Shown in pieces: positions 14,041-26,268 of a stretch of DNA of 64,000 nt. Positions within the stretch are counted from its first letter, which is position 1; each line of letters begins with the position of its first letter. The translations under genes were made by a program, and so were the position numbers. The notes beneath the pieces are model-generated. The model was not told where the DNA came from. It did not search any database and saw nothing but the letters and a program-made list of their open reading frames with translations. This stretch comes from Eumeta japonica (taxonomy: Eukaryota; Arthropoda; Insecta; Lepidoptera; Psychidae), in the NCBI GenBank assembly GCA_005406025.1, contig BGZK01000763.1, positions 62,001 through 126,000 on the forward strand. The letters are read 5' to 3'.

Positions 14041-14290
14041 ACGCACTGGTTCGACAACATATCCACGGTCTCACAGGCACTCGGTCGCTGCGCGGTTTTT
14101 CTCGCGGCGCTCGGGAGCGGCTGCGGCGGCCGGGGCGGTCGGCGCGCGCGGCTGCCGGACAAAACTGAAGCGGAGAAAGAAAGTACAGGCGCCGACGCCA
14201 CCCGCCGCCGTCGCCGCGCGTCGAAGCCTTCGTTTTATGTGCTACGGGGACTGCCCGCCTACATCGATAATCGTTTCGCCGAGTTATTTG
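14041..14290 (-). promoter_or_regulatory. CpG-rich candidate promoter or untranslated first exon
   Basis: Sharply bounded CpG-dense block, with AT-rich DNA on both sides. On the minus strand it carries TCAGTTT at 14168-14162, which fits the arthropod initiator consensus TCAKTY, and a possible donor CT/GTGAGA further downstream. No coding exon on either side can be joined to it. Transcription toward lower coordinates is an inference from the initiator alone. Confidence 0.4.
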
Positions 14291-15427
14291 GCACGATGCA
14301 CATTGGAATACACTTTAGACAAATTTAATTTTATTACACTATCGAATTGTGCTAAGTAGATCTCTCATTATAGAGACTTGCATAGACGATGACCGTATTC
14401 ATAATACCGCGGTCGTGAAAATATGGAAACTAAAAATTGTAGTTAACGAAAATTAAATAACAAAGTTTTGTTACTATCGCGTTTAAAAAATATGTACCGA
14501 ATAATAATATTTAAAATATTTTGTTAGAATATTTTAAGTATACTTTATTTTATTTTTAACTGTTATATTTTAAGTATATAAATACTTAAGTATATAAATA
14601 CTTATTTTATTACAATATTCTGTCCTTGATTATATTTGATCTTAATTTTGCATTAAACGCAAATAAATAAAGTTTTGATCAATGCAGTATGTGCTAATAA
14701 TAAGCTTATCACTTAATATTCAATGACCACGCCAAAAAATAATGGACGTTTGTTTTATCGACATTAATTTAAAATTGATGTTTTTCTAAGAAATTAGGTA
14801 TAGAAAAAGATCCCAACATTCTTTAGTATAGTTATTTAAAATTAAAAAGGAACCAGTTTATTAATAGCGCAAGAGATGTATTGAATAAATATTTTATAAT
14901 GTTGCATTAAATGCTTAATGAAACTAAAATATTGTAACGCTAAATTGTAGACATCGCATCAAAATATTTGAAGTAAGTATTTAAGATTATTTCTTATGTT
15001 TTGGTGCATTATTGGGTCTCCTTGTTATTATAATTGATTTTTTAACTGTCAGTCTTAAAATAACTTCAACTTATTACAGACGCAAATAAATATACTATAT
15101 GTACCCACTTTACTAATTTTTTTTTTATCATACTCACTTTTACCTTTCAATGCTATTTAATTACGTTACATAATTATTTAATGCAATATAATAGTACCAG
15201 AATGTAAAAGTGAGTTTGACTATCATCTTACAAATATTATGTTTGGCGAACACGAGACGAATATACTCATAACGGAACCATTAAAGTCGCACAGGTGTGT
15301 TTTGGTTTGGCTCTAGAGAGCACTTTCAAATAAACATTTTGAAATGCTGTGGACTTAGAAGGATGTAGTCATGTAAAAAATTGAAAGAAGTTTGTTGAAA
15401 ATTTTTATAACATATCATATATCAAAT

Positions 15428-15976
15428 ACTAGCTCTCGCCGCGGCTCCGCTCGCGTGCACACGGAATGATTTCCTTTTTCGATTCACCACGCCTTCAATC
15501 ATGATCTTGATCGCTATCCCGTTCTTCATTCTGACCTCCGTTCTGCTCTCCAAATTGTCCAGCTTTCAGTTCTGATCGAGGTACCACTTTTGGCTGGTCT
15601 CGATCACGATAGTGAGATTAGAATCGTAATCTACTGAGGCAGATTCCGATTCTAATCTCACTCTGGATTACAGTCCCACTCTCGATTCTCACTTCAATAG
15701 AGCTCCTCTTGATTCTAATTTTAGTCGCGCATTCAATTTCGATCTCGACTCTGCTCCCCATCCCGCTTGTGAAATCGCTACCAGTCAGGGCGATTTGGAA
15801 GAAGCGCCCCGCTTTCATACAAATCGGATTTAAAAGCTAATGAAAAATAAAATTTAGATTAAATTACTCGGAAATAATGTAGCTTTTTTTTTGAGTGAAA
15901 GAATTTTTGGACACGGTTTAATTGAATATTATAATAATATATATATACGCAGACGAAGTTGGGGACAAACGCTAGT
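15428..15976 (+). repeat. Dispersed repeat with variable hexamer array, copy 2, both ends visible
   Basis: The element opens with ACTAGCTCTCGCCGCGGCTC and closes with GGGGACAAACGCTAGT, so its ends are imperfect inverted repeats (ACTAGC near each tip). The centre, 15470-15760, is an array of diverged GATTCTNATCTC-type hexamers. The array is open on the minus strand and gives an artificial Arg/Ile/Glu/Ser-rich translation. This is the most complete of four copies in the window. The family name is not known to me. Confidence 0.6.
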
Positions 15977-16785
15977 TTTAAAATGCCTGTAACCTTCGTG
16001 CAAGTGCAAGTAATAAGTTGACAAAGTTTAATCGCATTTGTATGAACAGTATGGTAGCACAGAAAACACACACAAACAAGTATATATTTTACACATATTT
16101 TACATATTTGACATATATTTTACCGACTTGCGGTACGATGATAAAATAGTACTGGAACTAACTGTATTTATTCTAGTCCAAAGCTTCTTTATATTTTGAC
16201 TAGTTTATGATCCTATTTTAAAAAATTGTACTTATATATGAATTTTTGAAACAAATTTATATCTCGCCCTCTTGAAAATAATTACACATTAGTTTTTAAG
16301 GTTTCATGCTCAAAACATCCATCAACTGTTAAATGGTATGATTTTTGAAAAATGTTAGCCTTATCTCCAAGTGCTTCAACCCCACATTCCTTGCCCTTAT
16401 TGCCGAGGCTTATCGAATTTATATTCACACCTGGGCTGTCTCTAGATATACATTGACGACATGAATAATGTCATTTTGCTTTAGGACTTTACTCAGTTCT
16501 CTTCCCAGAATATAACTTTCTGTATTTCTTGATGGCGCGCTAAATGCTCAAAGGAACACTCTAATGTTTCCAATCACTCCTACTAGACTGGAATACGGCA
16601 ATACACAATCGGTTATGTGAAATAGAAAAGGACAAATAAAATTATACAAGTACTTCGGCGTGTGCCAGGGGAAGAAGAACTCAAGCCGCCAAAGAATTAA
16701 TCGCAATCATCGATAAATGCATCATCGACTTGATTCGCACGAATGAAGTCAATGATCAGAAAGACAGTCATCTTTCTTGAAGCCT

Positions 16786-16826
16786 TACCATAGAAGCCTT
16801 AAATGTATCTTAAGGCTTCTATGGTA
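16786..16826. repeat. Perfect 17-bp inverted repeat with 7-nt loop
   Basis: The arms 16786-16802 and 16810-16826 (TACCATAGAAGCCTTAA and its complement) flank the loop ATGTATC. The arms have mixed base composition, so this is less likely to be chance than AT palindromes. No function is evident. Confidence 0.85.
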
Positions 16827-17984
16827 GACTTAATAATAAGCTCGAACACAATTTTCAGAACAAATCTCAAGGTTTTCCAAGTGAATCCAAAAAACGTCCG
16901 ATCCTCATCAATTTGTAAATCCATCCATTAAGTTTAAACGAGGATAGATGCGAGGAGCAGTCTATTTTTTGGTTTCTGTAGGGTCAGTAGCGGTGAAATG
17001 TGACCTAAAACTCTCCTTTATTAAAGACAAACACCGCGTTTCTTGACATTTGTCTCTTTCATCAATCTCTGACATTTCGTACTTACCGTTATCACTTGAT
17101 ATCGAGAATGTTTTAAATGTCTTTAACGCCTTTTCGTAAATAGCAAACGGCAAACGTTTGTAAGGTTTCTACGAGATATAAGGCCTCGTAAGTTTGGCCT
17201 GAAATTGGCTTTTTCAGCTATTGTCACTTGTAACTTATGGACAATTCTCGATTGTAGCATGTCTACTAGTAATATATGAAATTTACAGGCAGGAAATAAT
17301 ATTACATTAAGAATTTTGGAAAACCCATTGTGAGACTGCTGTGCTATCTCTCAAAGGCGTTTTATTGTGCATAAGATTACAAAACACAAATCGGTAAACT
17401 GTGTCATTATGGGATTAGGGCTACGATGACATTCTTTTTAAGAAATTCTAATTGAAGTCTGGTTCTGTTGGGTCACGCTTGTATTTGGTATTCTAACGTT
17501 TCTCAATAAAAAATGGATGTGTCGATCTTTAATTTCAACGATTAAAGCGTTGGGTAATAAACATCCAAACTCTAACATTTATAACATGTTCCCCTATGAC
17601 TTCACTTATCAAAGTGTAGCGGCGTCAGACTTTAGTTACTCACCTGTCGGGTCTGTCTATCGTCCCTAAGTTGAACATTACCTATTGAAATAAAAAGTCT
17701 TATTACGTAAGAGTAATTTTTGTTGGTTAAAGATAATAGATATCTGGTGTCGCAGAATTTTGCGTATAATTATATAAAGCCAACTTAGCCAACTTTTTTT
17801 ATATAAGTTAAAGTATAAGTAAAATATATATGAAACGGTTTAGCCAGTACACGCAAAAATGTTTGACAAAGTGGAAATTTTTGTTAACATCCTCGACAAC
17901 AACCACTATAGCTCGGTTCCTAAAAAAGGAAACATAATGCTACTATTACGATTATAAATTATCTAAATCAGATCACCGAAGATT

Positions 17985-18185
17985 ACAGTATATAAAGAAC
18001 TTTTTAAATTTGACTGGAAGTTCCTAAGATTAGCGCGTTGAAACAAATAAAAAAAAACTACTCAGTTACTAAGATAGCTTATAGACTTCCCCGACAATTT
18101 GACTATCAATTTTTAAAAGAATTTTTCAAATCCAATAGGTAGTTCCAGAGATTAGCGTATACGAATTAATAAACAAGGTAACACT
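17985..18185 (+). repeat. Degenerate dispersed repeat, two partial copies in tandem
   Basis: Two diverged versions of one sentence lie about 110 bases apart: GGAAGTTCCTAAGATTAGCG near 18018 and GGTAGTTCCAGAGATTAGCG near 18140. Each is followed by an A-rich stretch. The GTTCC-AGATTAGCG wording is familiar from short dispersed elements of Lepidoptera. A further diverged trace (GTCGTTCCAGAGATAAGC) is at about 34882. Confidence 0.5.
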
Positions 18186-20059
18186 TCAGCTTCATGCATG
18201 TGGCAGTATAGACGTATTGCTTTAAGTGAGAAATAAAAACACACAGAGATTTGTGAACGTATTTTATTAATGGCACAACAACTCTAAAACTAACATTCTT
18301 CCCAATTTATCACATCATCCCCGTGGCTGAGTCGTCTCCTGTTTCATATGCAACTTGAGATAAAGATATGGTTTCACCTTCCTCTAAAATATCACCCAAA
18401 AATACAGCCGTCTATAACGCTCTAACACTTCGTCGATCACTTCATTTCGGTAGGACTATTTATTTACAATAAACATCTATGTAACATCGATGGATTCAAT
18501 AATTTTCTAAAATACATCAATTTTAACAACGATATCGCTAGTACAATTAGGCTTCATTTAATTGTCTCATAGAGTCATACGTATGTCTTACAACACTTGG
18601 GACATAGCATTCCGTATTGCCCTGTATCGGTGCAAATAGTACCTCTCCTCTAATATTACATGACAATATTTTGTGCTTTTTAAGCCTCATACAGGTTCGT
18701 CGGGAATTGATATAGTACTAACGACTACCTACCTAGGTACCTACAGATAAGGGACAGGTTTAATAGCATACATGTTGTCGAAATATTTTATTATTGATGG
18801 AAAAGTAGTATTTATTATTTTCTAATCGCTATAAACATTCTATCAAAACAACAAAAATTAAAGTTATTACTAGCTTATATATTTATTTCAATCATTCCAC
18901 CAGTCAAAAAGTATATACCAAACAAAAAAAATTGATATAAAATTTTGATTCGATCTAAATCTAAGTATATGTTTCATTATTTTGAGTTAAATTTATCGTA
19001 TTCGTAGCATTTCTAAACATTGTCTAAAACCGTTTATAACAAAATTGTAGATTTGTCTACAAATATTTAATAGATGGGTCTATGAATCCTTAAGTTAATA
19101 TCAGGTGGTTAATTTTTGGCTATGAGTTCCATTTCCTATAACTCACTTTTTTGTAAAGTTAATGTATCATAACAATATATACCTTCAAAAAAAAATGGAT
19201 GCTGAATGTCACTTTTACCACCTTTGTAGGAGAGGTAGCATATTACGTGATCAACCGTAAACATATTTCTGTATAGTCGACTTAAACTTGACCTTCATTA
19301 GTAAATCATTGAACAAAATCTACGAAATTGTGCTTATTAACAAGCCTATCACATCACAATTATAAGTGATACTTAGATACGTATCTAGAGAAAATTAATT
19401 ATTCGGTATTTAATAACTAATATTTTATGATATAAACGAAATTATAAGAAATAGATACAATTTATGATTGATTCAAAAGACGTGTTCAATACACCTATCC
19501 CGTTTAAATGAATATTTTGAATAAGAAATTTCCTGTTCCCGGTTCCGATCAATCCATTATCCGATCTCGGTATCGACCAACATCATCGTATATTACTTTG
19601 AGATCTTCCATCACCTCCGGCAACCGCCGCCGGCGCCCCCGTCGGCGCTTTCACTGTCAAACTTTCAAGTTTCCGCGATTACAGTAAGTTCCATCTATTT
19701 GGTGATTGCCGTGTCGTAAAGGCACCTATTTTCCAAACTTTAATTTCTACGGCTTGCGGTTGAACATTAATATATCAGTCGGTGGTTCGTTTATGAATCC
19801 CACATTTTTTTTTTATTAAGATTTCAACAATTTTTGTGCATTTTAACGAAATACAACACGAGAAAGAAAAGCTTCGAACATTTGATGCCCTTAGTTATAC
19901 CCTGTTTTGTAGGAAATTATGACATGATATGTAAACACTTCTATTTGTATTTCTCGGGCATATTTTAGGGATACTTAAGTAGCATTGCATGTTTTTGTCA
20001 GAAATTTATAAAAATCGTTAAATCAGAAATTTATCTTAGTTGTATTTGCTATTTGCTTT

Positions 20060-20150
20060 TTTTATTTATTATATATTCACGCCTACTTCTCAGAGGAGTA
20101 GGCACAGACCACAGATTTCCTACCATGTGGAAATCTGTGGATCTTTGCTT
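20060..20150 (+). repeat. Short dispersed repeat fragment containing a 12-bp hairpin
   Basis: CACGCCTACTTCTCAGAGG and the following GAGTAGGCACAGACCACAG resemble a repeat common in moth and butterfly genomes. CCACAGATTTCC at 20109-20120 is perfectly complementary to 20129-20140, with an 8-base loop. Confidence 0.45.
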
Positions 20151-22079
20151 GCTTCATTTTACTGGATATATTGTATTAAGTAAATTAATACGTACAACTG
20201 CTCTAAATAATGTCTAAAATACTTTGAATAGCATAATAAATGAGGCCGCAGAATGGAGACCACTGCCAATAAAATTTTTCTTTGTCTAGAAGTATTTATC
20301 AGTTTTTAAGTATTTCATTTCTAAATTGCAAGAAGCGAGCATACTATATTTATTTGATCAATTCCTCGAAGAGCAGTATTTAAAAATTCAATAACATTAT
20401 AATTGCATGTAGCTAAAAAGATTTAAGTATTTAGCAAACAATAATTTTGGTATAACAAACAGTTGCAAGACGCATTAATTAATTGGACGTAACAATTTTC
20501 TCAAATCTTGTTAGAGGAAGAAAATATAAATTTATTATTAAATAGTCTAGTAACCTAATTAATTGTCCAACACATAATATTTTATGTAGGAATAATAAAT
20601 GCCATAGCACCACATAAATATTTACGAGCTTCGAACATATGTAAAATGCACAATATTTGATATTTTAATATTTTCTATTGTTTGTCTGAATTTCAACATA
20701 ATGCACTACATGTTTACTATCGCTCCGTAAAAAATAAACTCAATACTATAAATCTTCATTGTGTATATGTTAATTGTCTGTGAAACACCCTTCTGAAATC
20801 CTAATATTAAATATAACTCTCATCCAGTTACTACCCTGCTTTTGTATTACAACAACATTCTCTCTTTTCGTACGATTAGAATAATCAATAGATAAATATG
20901 AATTTGAAGCATAGTGTCAACGAAATATATTAAATTGACTCTTATTGAGACAAGATCTCATCTCTAAACGTTATAGAAATTTTTATATTGTCTATGAAAA
21001 ATATTGTTTACTTATAGTTAGCACCACTTTCAAAACTCATACTTTCGGATATTTTTGAGTCCTGGGAACTCTTTCTCTCTGTAATTATCTCGTTTTGAAT
21101 TTGAATTCAATAATTACAAAATGTAATATTTTTTTAATATTTTCATGGTTGTTGTAAATAATTTTAAGAAGTGAGAGTAAAATAAAAATTTCGTTTGTTT
21201 ATACACAACATATCGATCAGCATTTAGTAAATGAAAAAATAATTAATATCCAACCTTTGTTTCATGAAGTACCGAATATTATATCTTTCTGAATAAGATT
21301 ACTAAAAAAATAGTAATATATTTATAATTATGTTCATACGTAACATAACTTTCATTTGTAAAAAGATAGAAAATTACCTACTCTACAAAATTAACACTGT
21401 CTTTAGTAGCGGTTCCTTGTAACAGAATAATATTATATAAATCAATTGTTTATTATCAACGGATGTCTGGAATTTTAAAGTATCAAATATTTGTTTGTTC
21501 AATGTTACAAAATTTTCTTTTCGTCACAATATAGTGCTAAGTATACGTATGGTTTGAAATGTGACGACAGTTTATTTCATGATGATCTGACGCAAGAATC
21601 TAAGCATATGTGACTAATGCTTGTCAGAAACGCATTTCTCATAAGTTTTTTCTAGTATACCGTAGTCAATTTTTCACTATTTAATGAAATACATTCTACT
21701 TGACCTACCATCTCACATGTAGAAACAATTTTGTAAAAATTCAAGTTCACCTAATGTACATATGTATGTATATGTAATATTTTGAAATATTTATGACACA
21801 CGCAGAAAAAAAAAAAGTTTTACAATAATTTTCCCAGCAACAATACAACTTAACTTCTATGTTATTATGGCCAAATAATGGTATCGAACAATTTTAAGGA
21901 GTTACGCACTGTTTTTAGGCTAGGAGATATTTAATACATACGAGTCTTTAAGCATCTAAGAAACACACCGTTAGAAATATTACACCGCCAAATATCTAAG
22001 AATTTTCATAAAGAATATTGACTATTTTACGCTTCCTTCTAAAAAACTAAATGTTGCGCTTCAGAAAACGATCAATTTC

Positions 22080-22085
22080 TTTATT
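22080..22085 (-). terminator. Candidate polyadenylation signal
   Basis: AATAAA on the minus strand lies 120 bases after the stop codon of the 685-residue gene. This is a reasonable 3' end for it. Other AT-rich hexamers nearby could serve instead. Confidence 0.35.
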
Positions 22086-22204
22086 TCCAAACGTATTGCA
22101 TAATTAACCTTCAATTCCGGTAACTTCGTGCAGAAGTTATATATTACTATATTTTGAGCACATTCCACACGTTTATAATCTATCATAAAGTCTGTCGGTA
22201 TATG

Positions 22205-24671
22205 TTAAGATTTTGAAGTTTTCGATTTACTCTCTTGCGTTTTAGAACTACTTTCGCTCGATGAAACGAATTTCCCTTCGGTTTTAGTCAATTTACTTTT
22301 GCTATCCATAGGATCTTCCGTGCCTTTCGTTGCTTGAATATTTTTTTGGATCGCATTATTTTTGCTTGCTATTTTGGCATCGCTACATACACCTATTTTA
22401 GTTGAGCTTGAAATAGAACTTGCTACTGATGGATTCGTTAAGCCTTTACTGACTGTCACTTTCGTGCCTATCGTGTCATCTGACTCTGTTGTATTCTTTT
22501 GCCTTTGCAGTTGTTTTGCTTGCTGTATTTTTCCGAGGTTAGACGAAGAATCCAGGGACGCTTTGGTTTTCGTTGCACTATCCTCACCAGAAAGTTTATT
22601 TTGCTGTTTACTTTCAGTATTTTGTTTGGATTCGGACGTTTGAAGCGTGGAGTTAATTGAAGAAGGAATATGTTGTGCTTTTTTTACACTATCAATACTT
22701 TTTTTTGGGATTTTATGTTGTTCTTTTAATTCTGAACTTGTTGAACTTGCAACTGCATAAGAACTCTTTTTTGTAGAAGATTTTGCAGATGATTCAGATT
22801 TTGGTACAATTTTATTCTCATTTAATACTGAATTGACTTTTTGACTTGACACATGGGTATCTCCACACATCGAGGATAGCTCGTATCCTGCTTGCATATT
22901 CGTTATGTTACCATTTCTTAACGTTGAAGGTTTTGAAATTTGTGTGTCTGACACAGTCACTGGTGACTGATTTATCTTTTCTTTAATCATTATACCAGAT
23001 TTATCGTCTTCCTTTGCAATATTTGTTGCAGACTTATTTGCCAGTGCAGATTTATCACTTTTAGACCCTTCAATTTTGATGCATTCAACAGGATTTTGAG
23101 ATTTGTAAAATGTACTACTAGAATTTGTAGATGATATATTATTAGATGCCCTTGCTGCATTGCAAGCTATGTCTTTCTCTGTTTTAGACAATTCACAAAT
23201 TTCCGTTTTGCTGGATATAACTGTTTTAGGTTTTATTTTAGACTGATTTTGATTTTCTGACCCCAATGAAGTTTCTATCGAAACATTTTTGGGACAATTT
23301 GCATTGATATCAGAAGGAGAAGAAGTGGAGATGCAAACATTTTTTGGATCCTTTCCGATTTCACCCTTTGTGTCACTACTTGCTTTGTTTATAAACGTGT
23401 TTGACTGTGGCATTTGTTTATCGGGCGAAGCTGATTTTTTATAAATTAAATCGGTAATCATCGCACCACCCTTATCGTAAGTCGATGGAGTTAGACTGAC
23501 ACTAGAAGTTGGTGTATTTTTAGTGACTTTTTCAATTGACGAAATGGTTAATTGCTTGCCAATATCAATTTTAGGAGTTTTATTATCAGTTGTACTTTTT
23601 TTCGTTTCAGTTGTTGATAAGATTGGAACTGCATTTATATTAATGGGTGCTAAATCCTTATATTTAGTATCAGCGTGAATTTTTGCGGTTGTAAATATTA
23701 ACGTGCTTGGAATATACCCAACGGCAGTCGAAATATTGTCACAAGTACGTATCCTATTTCCTTCAATTCCATTAGGCGTAATTTGTACCGTTGAAATGGT
23801 TACAATTGCTTTGAATTGCTTGTTTAAATTATTCGAAATTATATTCTTATCGTCAGTTACAGAAATGTTTGATCTTGAAGCACTATCGTTTTCTGTAGTT
23901 AAACCAGCTTTAAATGTTGTGGTTACGGGCTGTTTGTTTACATATTTTGTTTCATTTTCGCCGACAACATTTTCACTGGTATATTTAATTTTACATTCTT
24001 CACTCTTATCATGATCAGTCTTTGTTTGATAACTTTTAGATAATAAAGATTTGGCACATAAATTTTTTCCGTTACTCTCTTTGTCCTTTTGTAATAAAGG
24101 TTCCACAACGGCTTCATCTACTTCCGTATTCAGGCTTTGTACCTTTCGTTTTATTGAGTTTCTTGTTGATTTCAATATGCCTGCGCCAGGCCTTTTAAAT
24201 TCATTTTCCACACTGCTGGAAATCGAAGAACTATCTCCACCATCTTGTGATGTCTGAAAATATTTAAAATGTATTCAGAATTAAACAGAATTTATACGCT
24301 TGCTTTACTTGATTACCATATTATCTATATATTATAGAATATTACACCAATATTGAATAATAGAGTGACGAATCTTTACTGATACGTCAAAGAATAAGAT
24401 AAAGTAATTGTATGACAGAATAATGATAGGACACAAATAAATATTAGAAGAGACTATACCCGGTATGAGAAGTTTTAAGATGAAGCACGCATGGCTATGA
24501 AAACTAATCAAGATTGCTAGTTACGTTACACAATTATATTTACAATTTTTATGTATTCCAACATCCACTACATTTGAAATAAATATTCTTTTAACAAAAT
24601 AGGCTTTTCATTTCTAACAATTTATTAATACTTTCTGTTCTTACATAAGAAAATATATTTACCTTTCGCAT
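22205..24671 (-). CDS. Unidentified Ser/Thr/Lys-rich protein, two coding exons, 685 aa
   Basis: Exon 1 coding part 24663-24671 (Met-Arg-Lys, donor AAG/GTAAAT), intron 24254-24662 (acceptor TATTTTCAG), exon 2 24253-22205 ending in TAA. The junction is phase 0. The ATG has an in-frame TGA 12 codons upstream at 24705-24707, which supports the start. The protein is almost wholly low-complexity and rich in Ser, Thr, Lys and Asn, with no membrane segment or signal peptide; it is probably disordered. The one region of distinct character is near the N-terminus (about residues 20-45): KRPGAGILKSTRNSIKRKV, basic and possibly a binding or nuclear-targeting motif. No cysteine or histidine clusters, enzyme motifs or tandem repeats were seen. 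The single very long second exon with no in-frame stop argues strongly that it is coding. I do not recognise the family. The intact frame and the CpG-rich exon 1 argue for a working host gene rather than a relic. A mariner element sits about 300 bases upstream. Confidence 0.8.
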
Positions 24672-24900
24672 TGCGACAAGCGGGTAAGCGTAAGGGTGCG
24701 AGGGTCAAGTCCCGCGCTCTCGCAGCACCGGCCGGCCGTGCAGCAAAAGTATCGGCGGCGACAGCTCGGCCTCGGCGCGGGCGCAGAGCGCAGTGGTGCC
24801 CAAAGTCACGCCGCCGGCCGGTCCCCACTCGTCGGTCGGACGGGCTAGCACTCGCGCTTTCTGCAACGGCGTAGTGAAAGCAATCAGCTAAGAGTTTGTA
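24672..24900 (-). promoter_or_regulatory. CpG-rich promoter and 5' untranslated exon of the 685-aa gene
   Basis: A CpG-dense block ends exactly where the coding start and first donor occur, and AT-rich DNA resumes within the intron. This is the usual look of a housekeeping-type first exon. No TATA box or clear initiator was identified, so the start site is not placed. An open frame runs through the block in another phase but has no family resemblance and is read as chance. Confidence 0.55.
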
Positions 24901-24967
24901 GTGAAGACACAACACGAAGAGTATTCCAAAAGTTATAAGATATTCTATACTCAATAATTTAATACTA

Positions 24968-26246
24968 CGAGGGCTGCTATTTATGTGACCGGAATATCAA
25001 AAAGAAACAAACATCTATCATTCAATATGGTTTTGTTGCTTTTCAAAATATTAATGATGATCGATGACTTTTGCATACGCTGAAACCAATTTTTATGGAA
25101 CTTTTTCCATTCTGATTAAAGTATCTCCAAAACGTGCATTTTGAACGCATCAACGGTCTCTCCGCGGCTCGAAAAACGTTGATTACGTAATTTATTTTTC
25201 ACATTGTATTTGGGAAAAAATAGAAATCGTTGGGTGCCAAATCAGGGCTGTACGGGGGATGACCCGTCAATTCGATCTTTGACCTTCCAAAAACCAAATT
25301 GTTTCGGCCAATGTGTGAGATCTGGCATTGTCATAATGAAGAATGATCATGTGCCCTCGGATATTCTTTTTTATTTCTTCAAAGAATTCTGGCAAACAAA
25401 TGGTCGTGTACCAATCCGAATTAACCGTTTTACGATTCTCTAGTGGCACTGTAACCACATGTTCACTTATACCATAAAACAAGCCATATTTGCTGTCAAA
25501 GTCCTTTTGGTATAAATCATCTTTTTTTTGGATTCGGTTCATCTTGTAACGCCTACACAGATGACTGTTGTATAATTTCCGGGTTATAGATATATATCTA
25601 AGATTCATTACCTGTGTAGATATTATAAACAGCTTATGAAGCACCATGATTGTATTCGACACAAGCCTGTTTTTGTTTTGATCAATGCTCAAGTTGTGCG
25701 GTACCCAACGCGAACAAATATTTTTTACAGCCAAATTTTCGTGTAATATCTTATGTATGCTCGTCATATCTATGACCAGGGACACTTTTATCTCGCGATA
25801 TGTAATATGACGATCTTGCATTATTAGTTCCCGCACAGCATCGATAGTTTGTAGTACAAATATCGATTTAAGGCGACCTTCTTTAATTTCGTCCGTGAGT
25901 ATAAACCGCCCACGATTAAACTCACTAAACCAGCGATACACAATGGTTTTCGATGGTGCTGTTGCTTCATCCCCAAAAATGGAAGTAAATTGATCGATGC
26001 ACTGTGTTTGAGTTAGCCTATGCCGAAAATCGTAATAAATGATTGCACGAAAATATTCACGAGTTAAATCCATGGTGATAAAAAACACGCAGTTTTCAAA
26101 ATGACGCCACTATAGTAAAACAATTGACAGTTATATGAAATAAACTGTATTCAACAGCCAAGGAGATCCATTTCTAAATATTGTAATTACTTTTTAAATA
26201 TTTTTCTGTATGTGACCAATTCCGGATAGATAAATAGCAGCCCGCG
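24968..26246 (-). mobile_element. mariner-family DNA transposon, near full length, inactive
   Basis: The element is 1279 bp, the usual mariner size. The terminal inverted repeats are CGAGGGCTGCTATTTATG on the left and the near-identical CGCGGGCTGCTATTTATC read inward from the right. TA dinucleotides flank both ends (24966-24967 and 26247-26248), as expected for the TA target duplication. It encodes one transposase on the minus strand, described separately. The ends still match well while the coding region is broken, suggesting a moderately old copy. Confidence 0.9.
25040..26073 (-). pseudogene. mariner transposase pseudogene
   Basis: The start ATG is at 26071-26073. The N-terminal helix-turn-helix region is well kept (QCIDQFTSIFGDEA, then YRWFSEFNRGR), followed by the linker WVPHNL. 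In the ancestral frame the first catalytic block reads GNES with a following stop, so the catalytic Asp of GDES is Asn (codon at 25607-25609), and the present open frame has shifted out of phase there. The second catalytic block LHYDNARSHT is intact. A frameshift follows, after which HPPYSPDLAPNDFYFF supplies the third Asp in a different frame, with the D34D spacing of mariner elements. The C-terminus contains further stops. The protein cannot be active. Confidence 0.9.
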
Positions 26247-26268
26247 TAGTAAATTTAAAACGATCGTA

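Larger units (their letters stand above)
14291..22079. other. AT-rich gene-free stretch
   Basis: Both strands were read for long frames, splice-bounded coding blocks and structural RNAs; nothing was supported apart from the repeats and hairpins listed separately. A CG-richer patch at 19560-19660 is short and has no coding character. Confidence 0.5.

Noticed and set aside
15618..15818. Arg/Ile/Glu-rich minus-strand frame
   Set aside because: It is produced by the GATNNN hexamer array; the same artificial pattern appears on the plus strand at 49893-50339.
18718..18745. CTACCTACCTAGGTACCTAC palindrome, compared with the fold-back element tips
   Set aside because: It resembles the GGTAGGTACCTACC cap at 40.3 kb, but the flanks do not match, so a shared origin is not supported.
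22362..24257. Plus-strand open frames opposite the long second exon of the 685-aa gene
   Set aside because: They are mirror frames of the long minus-strand exon, hydrophobic from antisense Ser/Lys codons, with no start context or family resemblance.
24625..24954. 109-codon minus-strand frame over the CpG-rich exon 1
   Set aside because: It is in a different phase from the supported Met-Arg-Lys start and is Arg/Ala-rich from base composition; the splice-joined reading is better supported.
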